From Streptomyces tibetensis (lineage in GTDB: Bacteria > Actinomycetota > Actinomycetes > Streptomycetales > Streptomycetaceae), in the NCBI RefSeq assembly GCF_007655005.1, contig NZ_SZVW01000007.1, positions 284,625 to 348,624 on the forward strand: a stretch of DNA of 64,000 nt, written 5' to 3'. Shown piece by piece: positions 18,079-25,555 of this stretch. The position numbers and the translations under genes were made by a program. The notes beneath the pieces were generated by a model. That model worked only from the letters and a program-made list of their open reading frames with translations, ran no database searches and was not told the origin of the DNA. Positions within the stretch are counted from its first letter, which is position 1, and every line of letters starts with the position of its first letter.

Positions 18079-19215
18079 ATGGCAGATCTCCAGGACGACC
18101 TGCGCACCGCCGCATCGGCCGCCGGCGAGTTCGACGAGCTGGCCGAGCCGTACCCCGACGAGGGCCTTGTCACGTCGGAGCCCTACGAGCCGGTCTCCGA
18201 CCCGGACGACGCGCCCATGACCCGGGCCCGCGCCATCCTCGCCGCCCACCCCGTCGCCGACGGCTACAACGGACTGCCCTGGGCGCTCAAGCGCCTGTCC
18301 TGGTACGACCTTCAGGACGGCGAGAGCACCGTCGACACGGACGTGCCCCGGCTGCGCAGCGGCCATGTGGGCGCCCTGTTCTGGTCGTTGCACCTGCCCG
18401 AGGGCCTCGACGGCGACCGGGCCGTCGGCGCCACCCTGGAGCACCTGGACCTGGCGAAGACCATCGTGCGGACCTGCGAGGAGGGTCTGCGGCCGGCCTG
18501 CACGGCCGGGCAGGTCGCGGACGCCCGCAACTGCGGCCGCGTCGCCGTGCTGCTCGGCCCCGCCGGTGCCGCGGCCCTGGGCGATTCGCTCGGCATCCTG
18601 CGCCAGCTGCACCTGCTCGGCCTGCGTGTCCTCACCCTGACCGGGGTGTCCTGGGCGAGTGACGCGGGGCTGACCCGGTTCGGGGAGGAGGTCGTGCGCG
18701 AGATGAACCGCCTCGGCGTGATCGCGGACCTCTCGGGCGCCTCCGCGCAGACCCTGCGCCGGGCCCTGAGCCTCTCCCGGGCCCCTGTTCTGTGCAGCCG
18801 CTCGGCGGCCCGGAGCCTGCGCCCCCACCCCGCCAACCTCCCCGACGACCTGCTGGCGGAGCTGGGGGCGGCCAAGGGGCTGTGCCTGGTGCCGCTGACC
18901 GCCGAGCAGGCGGGCCCCACCGTCCGCGACGTCGCCGACCACCTCGACCACATCCGGGACGTGGCCGGAGCTCACTGCGTCGGACTGTCCGGCACCTACG
19001 ACTCCGGGGCGGCCCACCCGCAGGAGCTCGCCGACACCTCCTGCTATCCACGACTGGTCGCCGAGCTGCTGCGGCGCGGCTGGGAGGAGGCCGATGTGGC
19101 CCAGCTGACCTGGGGCAACGTCCAGCGCGTCCTGCGCGGCGCCGACTTCACGGCCCGCGCCGCCCAGCAACGCCGGGAGCCGTCGACGGCGACGATCTCG
19201 GAGCTGGACGGGTAG
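18079..19215 (+). CDS. M19 dipeptidase homologue lacking all metal ligands (predicted pseudoenzyme)
   Basis: A 378-residue protein clearly homologous to the dipeptidase encoded at 15278-16474 (shared [61 protein letters not shown]). Every catalytic position is changed: HND is YNG (GYNGLPWAL), GAEGGH is GPAGAA, DLSH is DLSG, FSHSSSR is CSRSAAR and GGDYDG is SGTYDS. The reading frame is undamaged and codon use is normal, so it is maintained as a protein, not a decaying gene. It has an acidic N-terminal extension of about 50 residues. ATG 18079 has GGAG 5 nt upstream. Role unknown; binding or regulation is possible. Confidence 0.88.
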   Translation: MADLQDDLRTAASAAGEFDELAEPYPDEGLVTSEPYEPVSDPDDAPMTRARAILAAHPVADGYNGLPWALKRLSWYDLQDGESTVDTDVPRLRSGHVGALFWSLHLPEGLDGDRAVGATLEHLDLAKTIVRTCEEGLRPACTAGQVADARNCGRVAVLLGPAGAAALGDSLGILRQLHLLGLRVLTLTGVSWASDAGLTRFGEEVVREMNRLGVIADLSGASAQTLRRALSLSRAPVLCSRSAARSLRPHPANLPDDLLAELGAAKGLCLVPLTAEQAGPTVRDVADHLDHIRDVAGAHCVGLSGTYDSGAAHPQELADTSCYPRLVAELLRRGWEEADVAQLTWGNVQRVLRGADFTARAAQQRREPSTATISELDG

Positions 19216-19279
19216 CGGGCTCGCAGACCGGGCGCGCTGCCCGGATCAGTCGCGCTGTACGGCCCGAAGCCGTCAGGCC

Positions 19280-19678
19280 CTAGTCGTGCTCGATCCGGCA
19301 CAGGCAGAACGGGTGTCCCACCGGGTCGGCGTAGACGCGGAAGTCCTTCTTCCCGTCGTCCTCCTTGTCCAGCACCCGCGCGCCCAGCGCCAGCACCCGC
19401 TCCTCGGCCGCGTCGATCTCGTCCCAGGTGGCCCCGCCGTCGAAGTCCAGGTGGAACTGCTGGGCGTTGCGGTCGGCCCGCGGCCACTCCGGCGCGGTGT
19501 AACCCGGGGAGCGCTGGAAGGCGAGCCGGGGCCCACCGGGGACGCGCAGCACCACCCAGCCGGGGTCGTCGTCCTCCCGCTCCGGCGTACCGCCGACGAC
19601 CTGCGCGTAGAAGCGGGCCAGCGCGTGGGGGTCGGGGCAGTCGAGGACCACGGAACGGAAACGTGCCACGGCGGACAT
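19280..19678 (-). CDS. VOC (glyoxalase/bleomycin-resistance) family protein, copy 1
   Basis: A 132-residue single VOC domain. It shares with the adjacent copy the N-terminal VVLDCPDPHALARFYAQVVGG and the C-terminal RVYADPVGHPFCLC, with about 55 per cent identity by eye. The fold makes paired beta-alpha-beta-beta-beta units that bind a metal or a small hydrophobic ligand; QFHLDF supplies a possible ligand His/Asp. ATG 19678 is preceded by GGAGG. Only 14 bp separate it from the upstream paralogue, so the two form an operon from a tandem duplication. The substrate is unknown; dioxygenase-like, lyase-like and ligand-binding roles all occur in this family. Confidence 0.88.
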   Translation of the reverse strand: MSAVARFRSVVLDCPDPHALARFYAQVVGGTPEREDDDPGWVVLRVPGGPRLAFQRSPGYTAPEWPRADRNAQQFHLDFDGGATWDEIDAAEERVLALGARVLDKEDDGKKDFRVYADPVGHPFCLCRIEHD

Positions 19679-19692
19679 GGGGCCTCCAGGGG

Positions 19693-20064
19693 TCAGCAGG
19701 CGCAGAGGCAGAACGGGTGCCCGGCCGGATCGGCGTAAACCCGGAAGGACCGCTTGCGGTCCTCGGCGTCCAGCGCCTTCGCGCCGAGGGCCAGCACGCC
19801 CTTCTCGGCCTCGTCCAGGTCGTCCACCACCAGGTCGAGGTGGAACTGCTGCGAGCCGTCGGACGACGGCCACTGCGGCGGTACGTGTCCGGGAGCGGCC
19901 TGGAAGGCCAGCGGTGTGCCGCCCGGCACCTTCAGGTCGACCCACACGTCGTCCCCGTCGGTCTCCACCGTCGGCGTGCCCCCGAGCACCTCGGCGTAGA
20001 AACCGGCCAGCGCGTGCGGGTCGGGACAGTCCAGGACCACGACACCCAGCTTGGCGAGAGCCAT
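19693..20064 (-). CDS. VOC (glyoxalase/bleomycin-resistance) family protein, copy 2
   Basis: A 123-residue VOC-domain protein, first gene of a two-gene operon with its paralogue. Motifs match copy 1 (LGVVVLDCPDPHALAGFYAEVLGG, QQFHLDLVVDDLDEAEKGVLALGA, RVYADPAGHPFCLC). ATG 20064 follows a strong AGGAGG. Compared with copy 1 it has shorter loops and ends directly after the conserved FCLCAC. A divergent CGNR-type regulator lies 116 bp upstream and the gap contains several GGTAAC/GTTACC dyads, so expression is probably controlled by that neighbour. Confidence 0.88.
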   Translation of the reverse strand: MALAKLGVVVLDCPDPHALAGFYAEVLGGTPTVETDGDDVWVDLKVPGGTPLAFQAAPGHVPPQWPSSDGSQQFHLDLVVDDLDEAEKGVLALGAKALDAEDRKRSFRVYADPAGHPFCLCAC

Positions 20065-20085
20065 GACTTCCTCCTCGAAGTCGGC

Positions 20086-20145
20086 GTTACCCGCAGAAGC
20101 GGGTAACCAGTAACCGTTACTGCATGCTCCCCCATTGGCGGTAAC
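20086..20145. promoter_or_regulatory. Nested GTTACC/GGTAAC palindromes between VOC operon and CGNR regulator
   Basis: Three neighbouring elements: GTTACCCGC / GCGGGTAAC (9-nt arms, 20086-20107, loop AGAA), CAGTAAC-C-GTTACTG (perfect 15-bp palindrome, 20108-20122) and GGTAACC near 20140. All share a GTTAC core. They lie in the 116-bp divergent promoter region, consistent with an operator array for the CGNR protein. Confidence 0.65.
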
Positions 20146-20180
20146 CTCGCAAGGGAATTCGCGAGAGGTACGGTCCAGCC

Positions 20181-20687
20181 ATGACGGAGAGATCGCCCGC
20201 GCCCGGCGGCCTGACCCTGGTCGAGGCCCTGGTGAACACGCTGGACATCGAGTCCGGCGCCGACGCGCTGGACACGCCCGAGGGCCGGGAGCGCCTCGGC
20301 ATCACCGCGGACGAGACCGACCGGGCCCGCACCCTGCGCGAGTCCCTGCGCGCGACCCTGCTCGCCCACGCCGGCCACCCGCCGCACCGCGAGGTCGCCC
20401 CGCTCGGCGCGCTCCTGGCCGAAGCCCCGCTCCTCGTCACCGTCGACGCGGCGGACGGCTCGGCCGCCCTGGCACCCGCCGACGACCGCTCCCTGTACGC
20501 ACGCGTGGCCGCCGCCGTCGCCGAGGCCCTGGTCGCCGGCACCTGGACCCGCCTCAAGGCCTGCGAGGCAGCCGACTGCCACTGGGCCTACTACGACCGC
20601 AGCCCGGCCGGACGTGGCCGCTGGTGCTCCATGCAGGTCTGCGGGGCCCGCGCGAAGATGCGCCGCTACCGGGCCAAGGGGGCGTAG
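20181..20687 (+). CDS. CGNR zinc-finger transcriptional regulator with ABATE-type N-terminal domain
   Basis: A 168-residue protein. The N-terminal part (LVEALVNTLDIESG, then TPEGRERLGI) matches the ABATE stress-induced regulator domain. The C-terminal module has CEAADCHWAYYDRSPAGRGRWCSMQVCGARAKMRRYR: four Cys spaced as in the CGNR zinc finger, with CGAR replacing CGNR. The basic tail would contact DNA. It is divergent from two VOC genes and faces palindromic sites. ATG 20181 begins the conserved region. A strong terminator follows about 100 bp downstream. Confidence 0.88.
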   Translation: MTERSPAPGGLTLVEALVNTLDIESGADALDTPEGRERLGITADETDRARTLRESLRATLLAHAGHPPHREVAPLGALLAEAPLLVTVDAADGSAALAPADDRSLYARVAAAVAEALVAGTWTRLKACEAADCHWAYYDRSPAGRGRWCSMQVCGARAKMRRYRAKGA

Positions 20688-20789
20688 AAGCCTCCGGCGG
20701 AGCTCCGCGGCGTCGCCACGCCCGGCCCGCTCCGCCCAGAAGCCCGCCGGCCGCCCCGCCGCACGTCCGGGTGGGGCAGAATGCACGAA

Positions 20790-20830
20790 GACGCCGGTTC
20801 GGCCGACTGAGCCTCGGCCGAACCGGCGTC
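20790..20830. terminator. Bidirectional terminator
   Basis: Perfect inverted repeat with 17-nt arms (GACGCCGGTTCGGCCGA and its complement) around the loop CTGAGCC, between the convergent CGNR regulator gene and the UDP-sugar dehydrogenase gene. Confidence 0.9.
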
Positions 20831-20840
20831 GCCTGTGTGG

Positions 20841-20975
20841 ACGCCTTACGCGCTCAGGCCCTGGGACGCCCCATCGCCTGTATCACGCCTTACGCGCTCA
20901 GGCCCTGGGACGCCCCATCGCCTGTATCAACGCGCTCAGGCCCTGGGCCGCCCCATCGCCCGGTACGTCCAGCCG
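20841..20975 (-). repeat. Three-copy tandem repeat (about 44 bp) duplicating the dehydrogenase 3' end
   Basis: Copies start near 20841, 20885 and 20930; the third is the true gene end, the first two are downstream duplicates. The shared core on the + strand is CGCGCTCAGGCCCTGGG(A/C), whose TCA is the stop codon of the leftward gene at 20936-20938. The duplicates carry the same stop at about 20898 and 20854. Confidence 0.9.
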
Positions 20976-22279
20976 GCCTTGCGCCACAGCTCCGGGTCCA
21001 GGGCGTTGCGCCCGTCCAGGATGACCCGGACCGCCGCGACCTCGCCCAGGGCCTCGGCGTCCAGCTCCCGGAACTCCCGCCACTCCGTCAGATGCAGCAC
21101 GATGTCGGCGCCGCGCACCGCGTCCAGCGCCGAGTCGGCGTAGCCGAGGGTCGGGAACACACTGCGGGCGTTGTCCATGCCCTTCGGGTCGTAGACCGTG
21201 ACCTGGCCGCCCTGGAGGTGGATCTGCCCGGCCACGTTGAGCGCGGGGGAGTCCCGCACGTCGTCCGAGTCGGGCTTGAAGGTCGCGCCCAGCACCGCCA
21301 CCCGCTTGCCCAGGAACGGCCCGCCGCCCAGCGCCTGCCGGGCCAGCTCCACCATCTGCCCGCGCTGGCGCATGTTGATCGAGTCGATCTCCCGCAGGAA
21401 CGTCAGCGCCTGGTCCGCGCCCAGCTCACCGGCGCGCGCCATGAACGCCCGGATGTCCTTCGGCAGACAGCCACCGCCGAAGCCGATCCCGGCCCGCAGG
21501 AACTTCCTGCCGATCCGGTCGTCGTACCCGATGGCCTCCGCGAGCTTGGCCACGTCACCGCCCGCGGCCTCGCACACCTCCGCCATCGCGTTGATGAACG
21601 AGATCTTGGTGGCGAGGAAGGAGTTCGCGGAGGTCTTCACCAGCTCCGAGGTCGGGAAGTCCGTCACCACGAACGGCGAACCCTCGGCGATCGGCGTCGC
21701 GTACACCTCCCGCAGCAGCTTCTCGGCCCGCTCGCTGCGCACGCCCACCACGAGACGGTCGGGGTGCAGCGTGTCGTCCACGGCGAAGCCCTCGCGCAGG
21801 AACTCCGGGTTCCACGCCAGCTCCGCGTCCTCACCGGCGGGCGCGTGCGCGGCCAGGTAGGCCGCGAGGCGGTCCGCGGAGCCCACCGGCACGGTCGACT
21901 TGCCGACGACCAGCGCCGGACCGTGCAGATGCGGGGCGAGGGAGGCGAACGCGGAGTCGACGTAGCTCATGTCGCAGGCGTACTCGCCGTGCCGCTGCGG
22001 GGTGTTCACACAGACGAAGTGCACATCGCCGAACGCGCCGACCTCGGCCCAGTCCTGGGTGAAGCGCAGCCGGCCGCTGGAGCCCTCGATGCCGGCCACG
22101 TGCTTGCGCAGCAGCTCCTCCAGGCCCGGCTCGTACATCGGGGCCTCGGCCCGCTCCAGCTTCTCGATCTTCTCGCGCACGACGTCCAGGGCGAGAACCT
22201 CGAAGCCCAGTTCGGCCATGGCCGCCGCATGTGTCGCGCCGAGATAACCGGTGCCGATCACGGTGATCTTCAGGGCCAT
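20936..22279 (-). CDS. UDP-glucose / nucleotide-sugar 6-dehydrogenase
   Basis: A 447-residue NAD-dependent enzyme oxidising the C6 hydroxyl of a UDP-sugar to the uronate. The N-terminal Rossmann motif is ITVIGTGYLGATHAAAMAELG; the catalytic region is GIGFGGGCLPKDIRAF with the thioester-forming Cys; the C-terminal UDP-binding domain includes VLGATFKPDSDDVRDSPAL. ATG 22279 follows GGAG, and a longer in-frame extension to 22405 has no family similarity. UDP-glucuronate would feed envelope or secreted polysaccharides in this glycan-rich region. The last codons (MGRPRA) lie within a tandem repeat. Confidence 0.93.
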   Translation of the reverse strand: MALKITVIGTGYLGATHAAAMAELGFEVLALDVVREKIEKLERAEAPMYEPGLEELLRKHVAGIEGSSGRLRFTQDWAEVGAFGDVHFVCVNTPQRHGEYACDMSYVDSAFASLAPHLHGPALVVGKSTVPVGSADRLAAYLAAHAPAGEDAELAWNPEFLREGFAVDDTLHPDRLVVGVRSERAEKLLREVYATPIAEGSPFVVTDFPTSELVKTSANSFLATKISFINAMAEVCEAAGGDVAKLAEAIGYDDRIGRKFLRAGIGFGGGCLPKDIRAFMARAGELGADQALTFLREIDSINMRQRGQMVELARQALGGGPFLGKRVAVLGATFKPDSDDVRDSPALNVAGQIHLQGGQVTVYDPKGMDNARSVFPTLGYADSALDAVRGADIVLHLTEWREFRELDAEALGEVAAVRVILDGRNALDPELWRKAGWTYRAMGRPRA

Positions 22280-22420
22280 GGGGTGCTCCAGGGGTCTACG
22301 GCATGCGGTGCGCGCCCGAGCATATCCGGGGCATGGCGGCGCGCCCTCATGGGCAACTTCTCCGCTGTCGCCTAGCTCACGTATCACTGGGGTGGGCGAC
22401 CCCATAAACTTTTGATTACT

Positions 22421-22432
22421 TAACGGTAGTTA
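22421..22432. promoter_or_regulatory. Small dyad in the acyl-CoA dehydrogenase promoter region
   Basis: TAAC-GGTA-GTTA lies in an unusually AT-rich stretch (22405-22435), 36 bp before the TTG start. TetR-type regulators of acyl-CoA metabolism often bind such TAAC/GTTA dyads; the assignment here is only positional. Confidence 0.3.
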
Positions 22433-22468
22433 GCTTCAGCATCGCAGCGTTTTGGAGCGTGAGAGACC

Positions 22469-23626
22469 TTGGCCGGATCGGCTGACTTCGACCTGTACCG
22501 CCCGTCCGAGGAGCACGACATGCTCCGTGACGCCGTCCGCTCGCTGGCCGAGGCGAAGATCGCGCCGCACGCCGCCGCGGTGGACGAGGAGGCCCGCTTC
22601 CCCCGCGAGGCCCTGAAGGCCCTGGTCGCGAACGACCTGCACGCCGTGCACGTACCCGAGGAGTACGGGGGCTCCGGCGCGGACGCGCTGGCCACCGTCA
22701 TAGTGATCGAGGAGGTCGCCCGCGTGTGCGCCTCCTCCTCCCTCATCCCGGCCGTGAACAAGCTGGGCTCCCTGCCGGTGATCCTCTCCGGCTCCGAGGA
22801 CCTGAAGAAGAAGTACATGACCCCGCTCGCCAAGGGCGAGGGCATGTTCTCCTACTGCCTGTCCGAGCCGGACGCCGGTTCCGACGCCGCCGGCATGAAG
22901 ACCAAGGCCGTCCGCGACGGCGACCACTGGATCCTCAACGGCGTGAAGCGCTGGATCACCAACGCCGGCGAGTCCGAGTACTACACGGTGATGGCCGTCA
23001 CCGACCCGGCCAAGCGCTCCAAGGGCATCTCGGCCTTCGTCGTCGAGAAGTCGGACGAGGGCGTCTCCTTCGGCGCGCCGGAGAAGAAGCTCGGCATCAA
23101 GGGCTCCCCGACCCGCGAGGTCTACCTCGACAACGTCCGCATCCCCGCCGACCGCATGATCGGCGAGGAGGGCACCGGCTTCGCCACGGCGATGAAGACC
23201 CTCGACCACACCCGCATCACCATCGCCGCCCAGGCCCTCGGCATCGCCCAGGGCGCCCTCGACTACGCCAAGGGCTACGTCCAGGAGCGCAAGCAGTTCG
23301 GCAAGGCGATCGCCGACTTCCAGGGCATCCAGTTCATGCTCGCCGACATGGCCATGAAGATCTCGGCCGCCCGCGCCCTGACCTACCAGGCCGCCGCCGC
23401 CTCCCAGCGCGTCGACGCCGACCTCACCTACCTCGGCGCCGCCGCCAAGTGCTTCGCCTCGGACGTGGCGATGGAGGTCACCACGGACGCCGTCCAGCTC
23501 CTCGGCGGCTACGGCTACACGCGCGACTACCCGGTGGAGCGCATGATGCGCGACGCCAAGATCACCCAGATCTACGAAGGCACGAACCAGGTCCAGCGCA
23601 TCGTCATGGCGCGCAACCTGCCGTAG
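22469..23626 (+). CDS. Acyl-CoA dehydrogenase
   Basis: A 385-residue FAD enzyme of fatty-acid or branched-chain acyl-CoA oxidation. Signatures are CLSEPDAGSDAAGMKT (first family signature), the FAD-contacting RWITNAGESEYY, QFGKAIADFQGIQFMLADM, and the C-terminal LLGGYGYTRDYPVERMMRDAKITQIYEGTNQVQRIVMAR. The catalytic Glu lies in QIYEGTNQ, as in short-chain enzymes. The start appears to be TTG 22469 (LAGSADFDLYRPSEEH), with GGAG about 11 nt upstream; no ATG or GTG gives a better N terminus. It is divergent from the UDP-sugar dehydrogenase gene and ends at a perfect terminator. Confidence 0.94.
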   Translation: MAGSADFDLYRPSEEHDMLRDAVRSLAEAKIAPHAAAVDEEARFPREALKALVANDLHAVHVPEEYGGSGADALATVIVIEEVARVCASSSLIPAVNKLGSLPVILSGSEDLKKKYMTPLAKGEGMFSYCLSEPDAGSDAAGMKTKAVRDGDHWILNGVKRWITNAGESEYYTVMAVTDPAKRSKGISAFVVEKSDEGVSFGAPEKKLGIKGSPTREVYLDNVRIPADRMIGEEGTGFATAMKTLDHTRITIAAQALGIAQGALDYAKGYVQERKQFGKAIADFQGIQFMLADMAMKISAARALTYQAAAASQRVDADLTYLGAAAKCFASDVAMEVTTDAVQLLGGYGYTRDYPVERMMRDAKITQIYEGTNQVQRIVMARNLP

Positions 23627-23633
23627 CCCGCCT

Positions 23634-23660
23634 CCGGGGGCCGGACGTTCCGGCCCCCGG
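23634..23660. terminator. Bidirectional terminator
   Basis: Perfect 12-nt arms CCGGGGGCCGGA / TCCGGCCCCCGG with a 3-nt loop, 8 bp after the acyl-CoA dehydrogenase stop and 6 bp from the 3' end of the convergent phospholipase-type gene. Confidence 0.85.
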
Positions 23661-23665
23661 CGTTC

Positions 23666-24904
23666 TCACAGGAAGCGGCGGATCGGGGTCACCGCTGCCT
23701 CGGCCAGACGCTCGGTGAAGGGCCGCCGCTTCCAGCGGGCCAGGTCGATCGGCTCGCTCCGCTTCCTGTCGGCCTCGAAGTCGGCGTCGAGCCGCGCGGT
23801 GAAGTCCTCGTCGAGGACGGCCAGGACGACCTCCTCGTCGTGCTCCATGGAGCGGCGGTTGAAGTTCGTGGAGCCGATGAGGGAGCAGACCCCGTCCACC
23901 GTCATGATCTTCGTGTGGAGCATCGTCGGCTGGTACTCCCGCACGTCCACACCGGCGTCGACGAGCGTCCGGTAGTGCTGCCGCCCGGCCAGCAGGCACG
24001 CCCGCTGGTCGGTGTGCGGTCCGGGGAGCAGGATCTCGACCCTGACCCCGCGACGGGCCGCCGCGGCCAGGAGGTCGACGAAGTAGGCGTCGGGAGCGAA
24101 GTAGGCCGTGGCCAGCCGCAGGTGCTCCTGCGCCGAGGTGATCAGGACCCGCAGGATCGTCTGCATGTCCTGCCAGCCGAAGGAGGCCGAGCCCCGTACG
24201 ACCTGGACCGTGGCCTGTCCCGGCTGCTCCTGGGTGGTGAAGCGGTCGTGCTGGTCGTAGAGGTCGTCGTGACACTCGGCCCAGTTCTGGGCGAAGGCCG
24301 CGGCGATGCCGTCCACGGCGGGCCCGCGGACCCGGACGTGGGTGTCCCGCCACTCGCCGGGGTTGCGCGCGTCGCCGCACCACTCCTCGGCGATGCCCAC
24401 GCCACCGGTGAAGGCCGTGTGCTCGTCGGTGACCAGCACCTTGCGGTGGCAGCGGTGGTTCTGCCGCATCGGTGACAGGCGCGTGGGCCTGCGGAACCAG
24501 GCCACCTGGACGCCCGCCTCGTCCATGGCGTCCAGCAGGTCCGGCTCTATCTCCTTGGCCCCGAAGCCGTCCAGCAGCAGCCGCACCCGGACACCCGCCC
24601 GGGCCCGCTCGGCCAGGGCCGCGGCGAACTCGTGGGCGACCTCGCCGCGCCAGTACACGAACGTCATCATGTCGACGGTGTGCTCGGCGGCCCGGATGGC
24701 GGCCAGCATCGCCGGGAAGATCTCGTCGCCGTTGCGCAGCGGCACCAGCTCGTTGCCCTCGGTCGCGGCGATGCCGATCAACCGCTCCAGCCGTCTGCGC
24801 AACCGCAGTTTCTGATCCTTTGGCCCTCTCGCCTCCGGTCCTCTCGCCTCCCGCTCGCCCTCCGGCTCCTGCGCCCGCGGTTCGTCGTACGTCTGCTGTG
24901 TCAT
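23666..24904 (-). CDS. Phospholipase D-like protein (cardiolipin synthase family)
   Basis: A 412-residue protein with two HKD motifs: NHRCHRKVLVTDEHTAFTGG in the N-terminal half and MLHTKIMTVDGVCSLIGSTNFNRRS in the C-terminal half. Both His-x-Lys pairs and following Asp are intact, so a PLD-type phosphotransfer active site can form. It may join or transfer phosphatidyl groups, as in cardiolipin synthesis. It lacks the N-terminal transmembrane helices of classical Cls; the first 50 residues are charged and Glu/Arg-rich. ATG 24904 has GGAG 8 nt upstream. It is divergent from the Cys-rich protein gene. Confidence 0.9.
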   Translation of the reverse strand: MTQQTYDEPRAQEPEGEREARGPEARGPKDQKLRLRRRLERLIGIAATEGNELVPLRNGDEIFPAMLAAIRAAEHTVDMMTFVYWRGEVAHEFAAALAERARAGVRVRLLLDGFGAKEIEPDLLDAMDEAGVQVAWFRRPTRLSPMRQNHRCHRKVLVTDEHTAFTGGVGIAEEWCGDARNPGEWRDTHVRVRGPAVDGIAAAFAQNWAECHDDLYDQHDRFTTQEQPGQATVQVVRGSASFGWQDMQTILRVLITSAQEHLRLATAYFAPDAYFVDLLAAAARRGVRVEILLPGPHTDQRACLLAGRQHYRTLVDAGVDVREYQPTMLHTKIMTVDGVCSLIGSTNFNRRSMEHDEEVVLAVLDEDFTARLDADFEADRKRSEPIDLARWKRRPFTERLAEAAVTPIRRFL

Positions 24905-25129
24905 GTGTGGGTCTCCCCCCTGCACGGTTGCGCCGCCCCGCCCTGCCGCGCCGGGCCCCGGCGCGCCTGCAACCCCTTTTTGCCGCTGTCGGCGCTTTCA
25001 CGCAGAGCCCGCTGAGTCGTGCTTCACACACGCGGGAGGGTCCGCCCTGTGGTGCTCATGGGGCCGCAGGCGTAGGACGAGAGGTGCGGGCGCCGATCCG
25101 CGGCTCCCGCCATCCCCTGGGAGGACGTC

Positions 25130-25495
25130 ATGACCCAGCAGCCCGCCACCACCACCCCGCTGAGCAAGGAGATGCAGGACTGCGTCCAGACCTGCATGAC
25201 CTGCCACAGCGTGTGCGAGGAGACCATGAGCTCCTGCCTTCAGATGGGCGGCCCGGCCCAGATGCAGATCATGCGCGCGGTCATGGACTGCGCCGAGATG
25301 ACGCGCATGTGCGCCGACATGATGATGCGCCGCTCGCCGCTCATGGCCGAGATGTGCGCGATGTGCGCCCGGGCCTGTGACATGTGCGCCGAGGCGTGTA
25401 TGTCCATGCCGGAGGACGCGCAGATGATGCGCTGCGCCGAGGCCTGTCGCCGCTGCGCCGAGTCGTGCCGCTCGATGTCGGGCGCCTCGATGTGA
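25130..25495 (+). CDS. Cysteine-rich four-helix-bundle protein, Csp3-like copper storage (DUF326)
   Basis: A 121-residue cytosolic protein with 16 Cys, most in CxxxC or CxxC spacing along predicted helices: residues 18, 22, 25 and 29; 76, 79, 83, 86 and 90; 102, 106, 109 and 113, with singles at 36, 54 and 61. It is also very Met-rich (for example QMMRC and MCADMMMRR). This matches the Csp family, where Cys line the core of a four-helix bundle and bind many Cu(I) ions. No signal peptide is seen, pointing to the cytosolic Csp3 type. ATG 25130 follows GGGAGGA. Copper binding is inferred from the family. Confidence 0.88.
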   Translation: MTQQPATTTPLSKEMQDCVQTCMTCHSVCEETMSSCLQMGGPAQMQIMRAVMDCAEMTRMCADMMMRRSPLMAEMCAMCARACDMCAEACMSMPEDAQMMRCAEACRRCAESCRSMSGASM

Positions 25496-25507
25496 GAACC
25501 GCCTCAC

Positions 25508-25543
25508 GGCGAAGGGGGCACCCACCCGGGTGCCCCCTTCGCC
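25508..25543. terminator. Strong bidirectional terminator
   Basis: Perfect 16-nt arms (GGCGAAGGGGGCACCC and complement) around ACCC, between the convergent Cys-rich protein gene and the first LCP gene. Confidence 0.93.
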
Positions 25544-25555
25544 TCGCCTGCCCGC

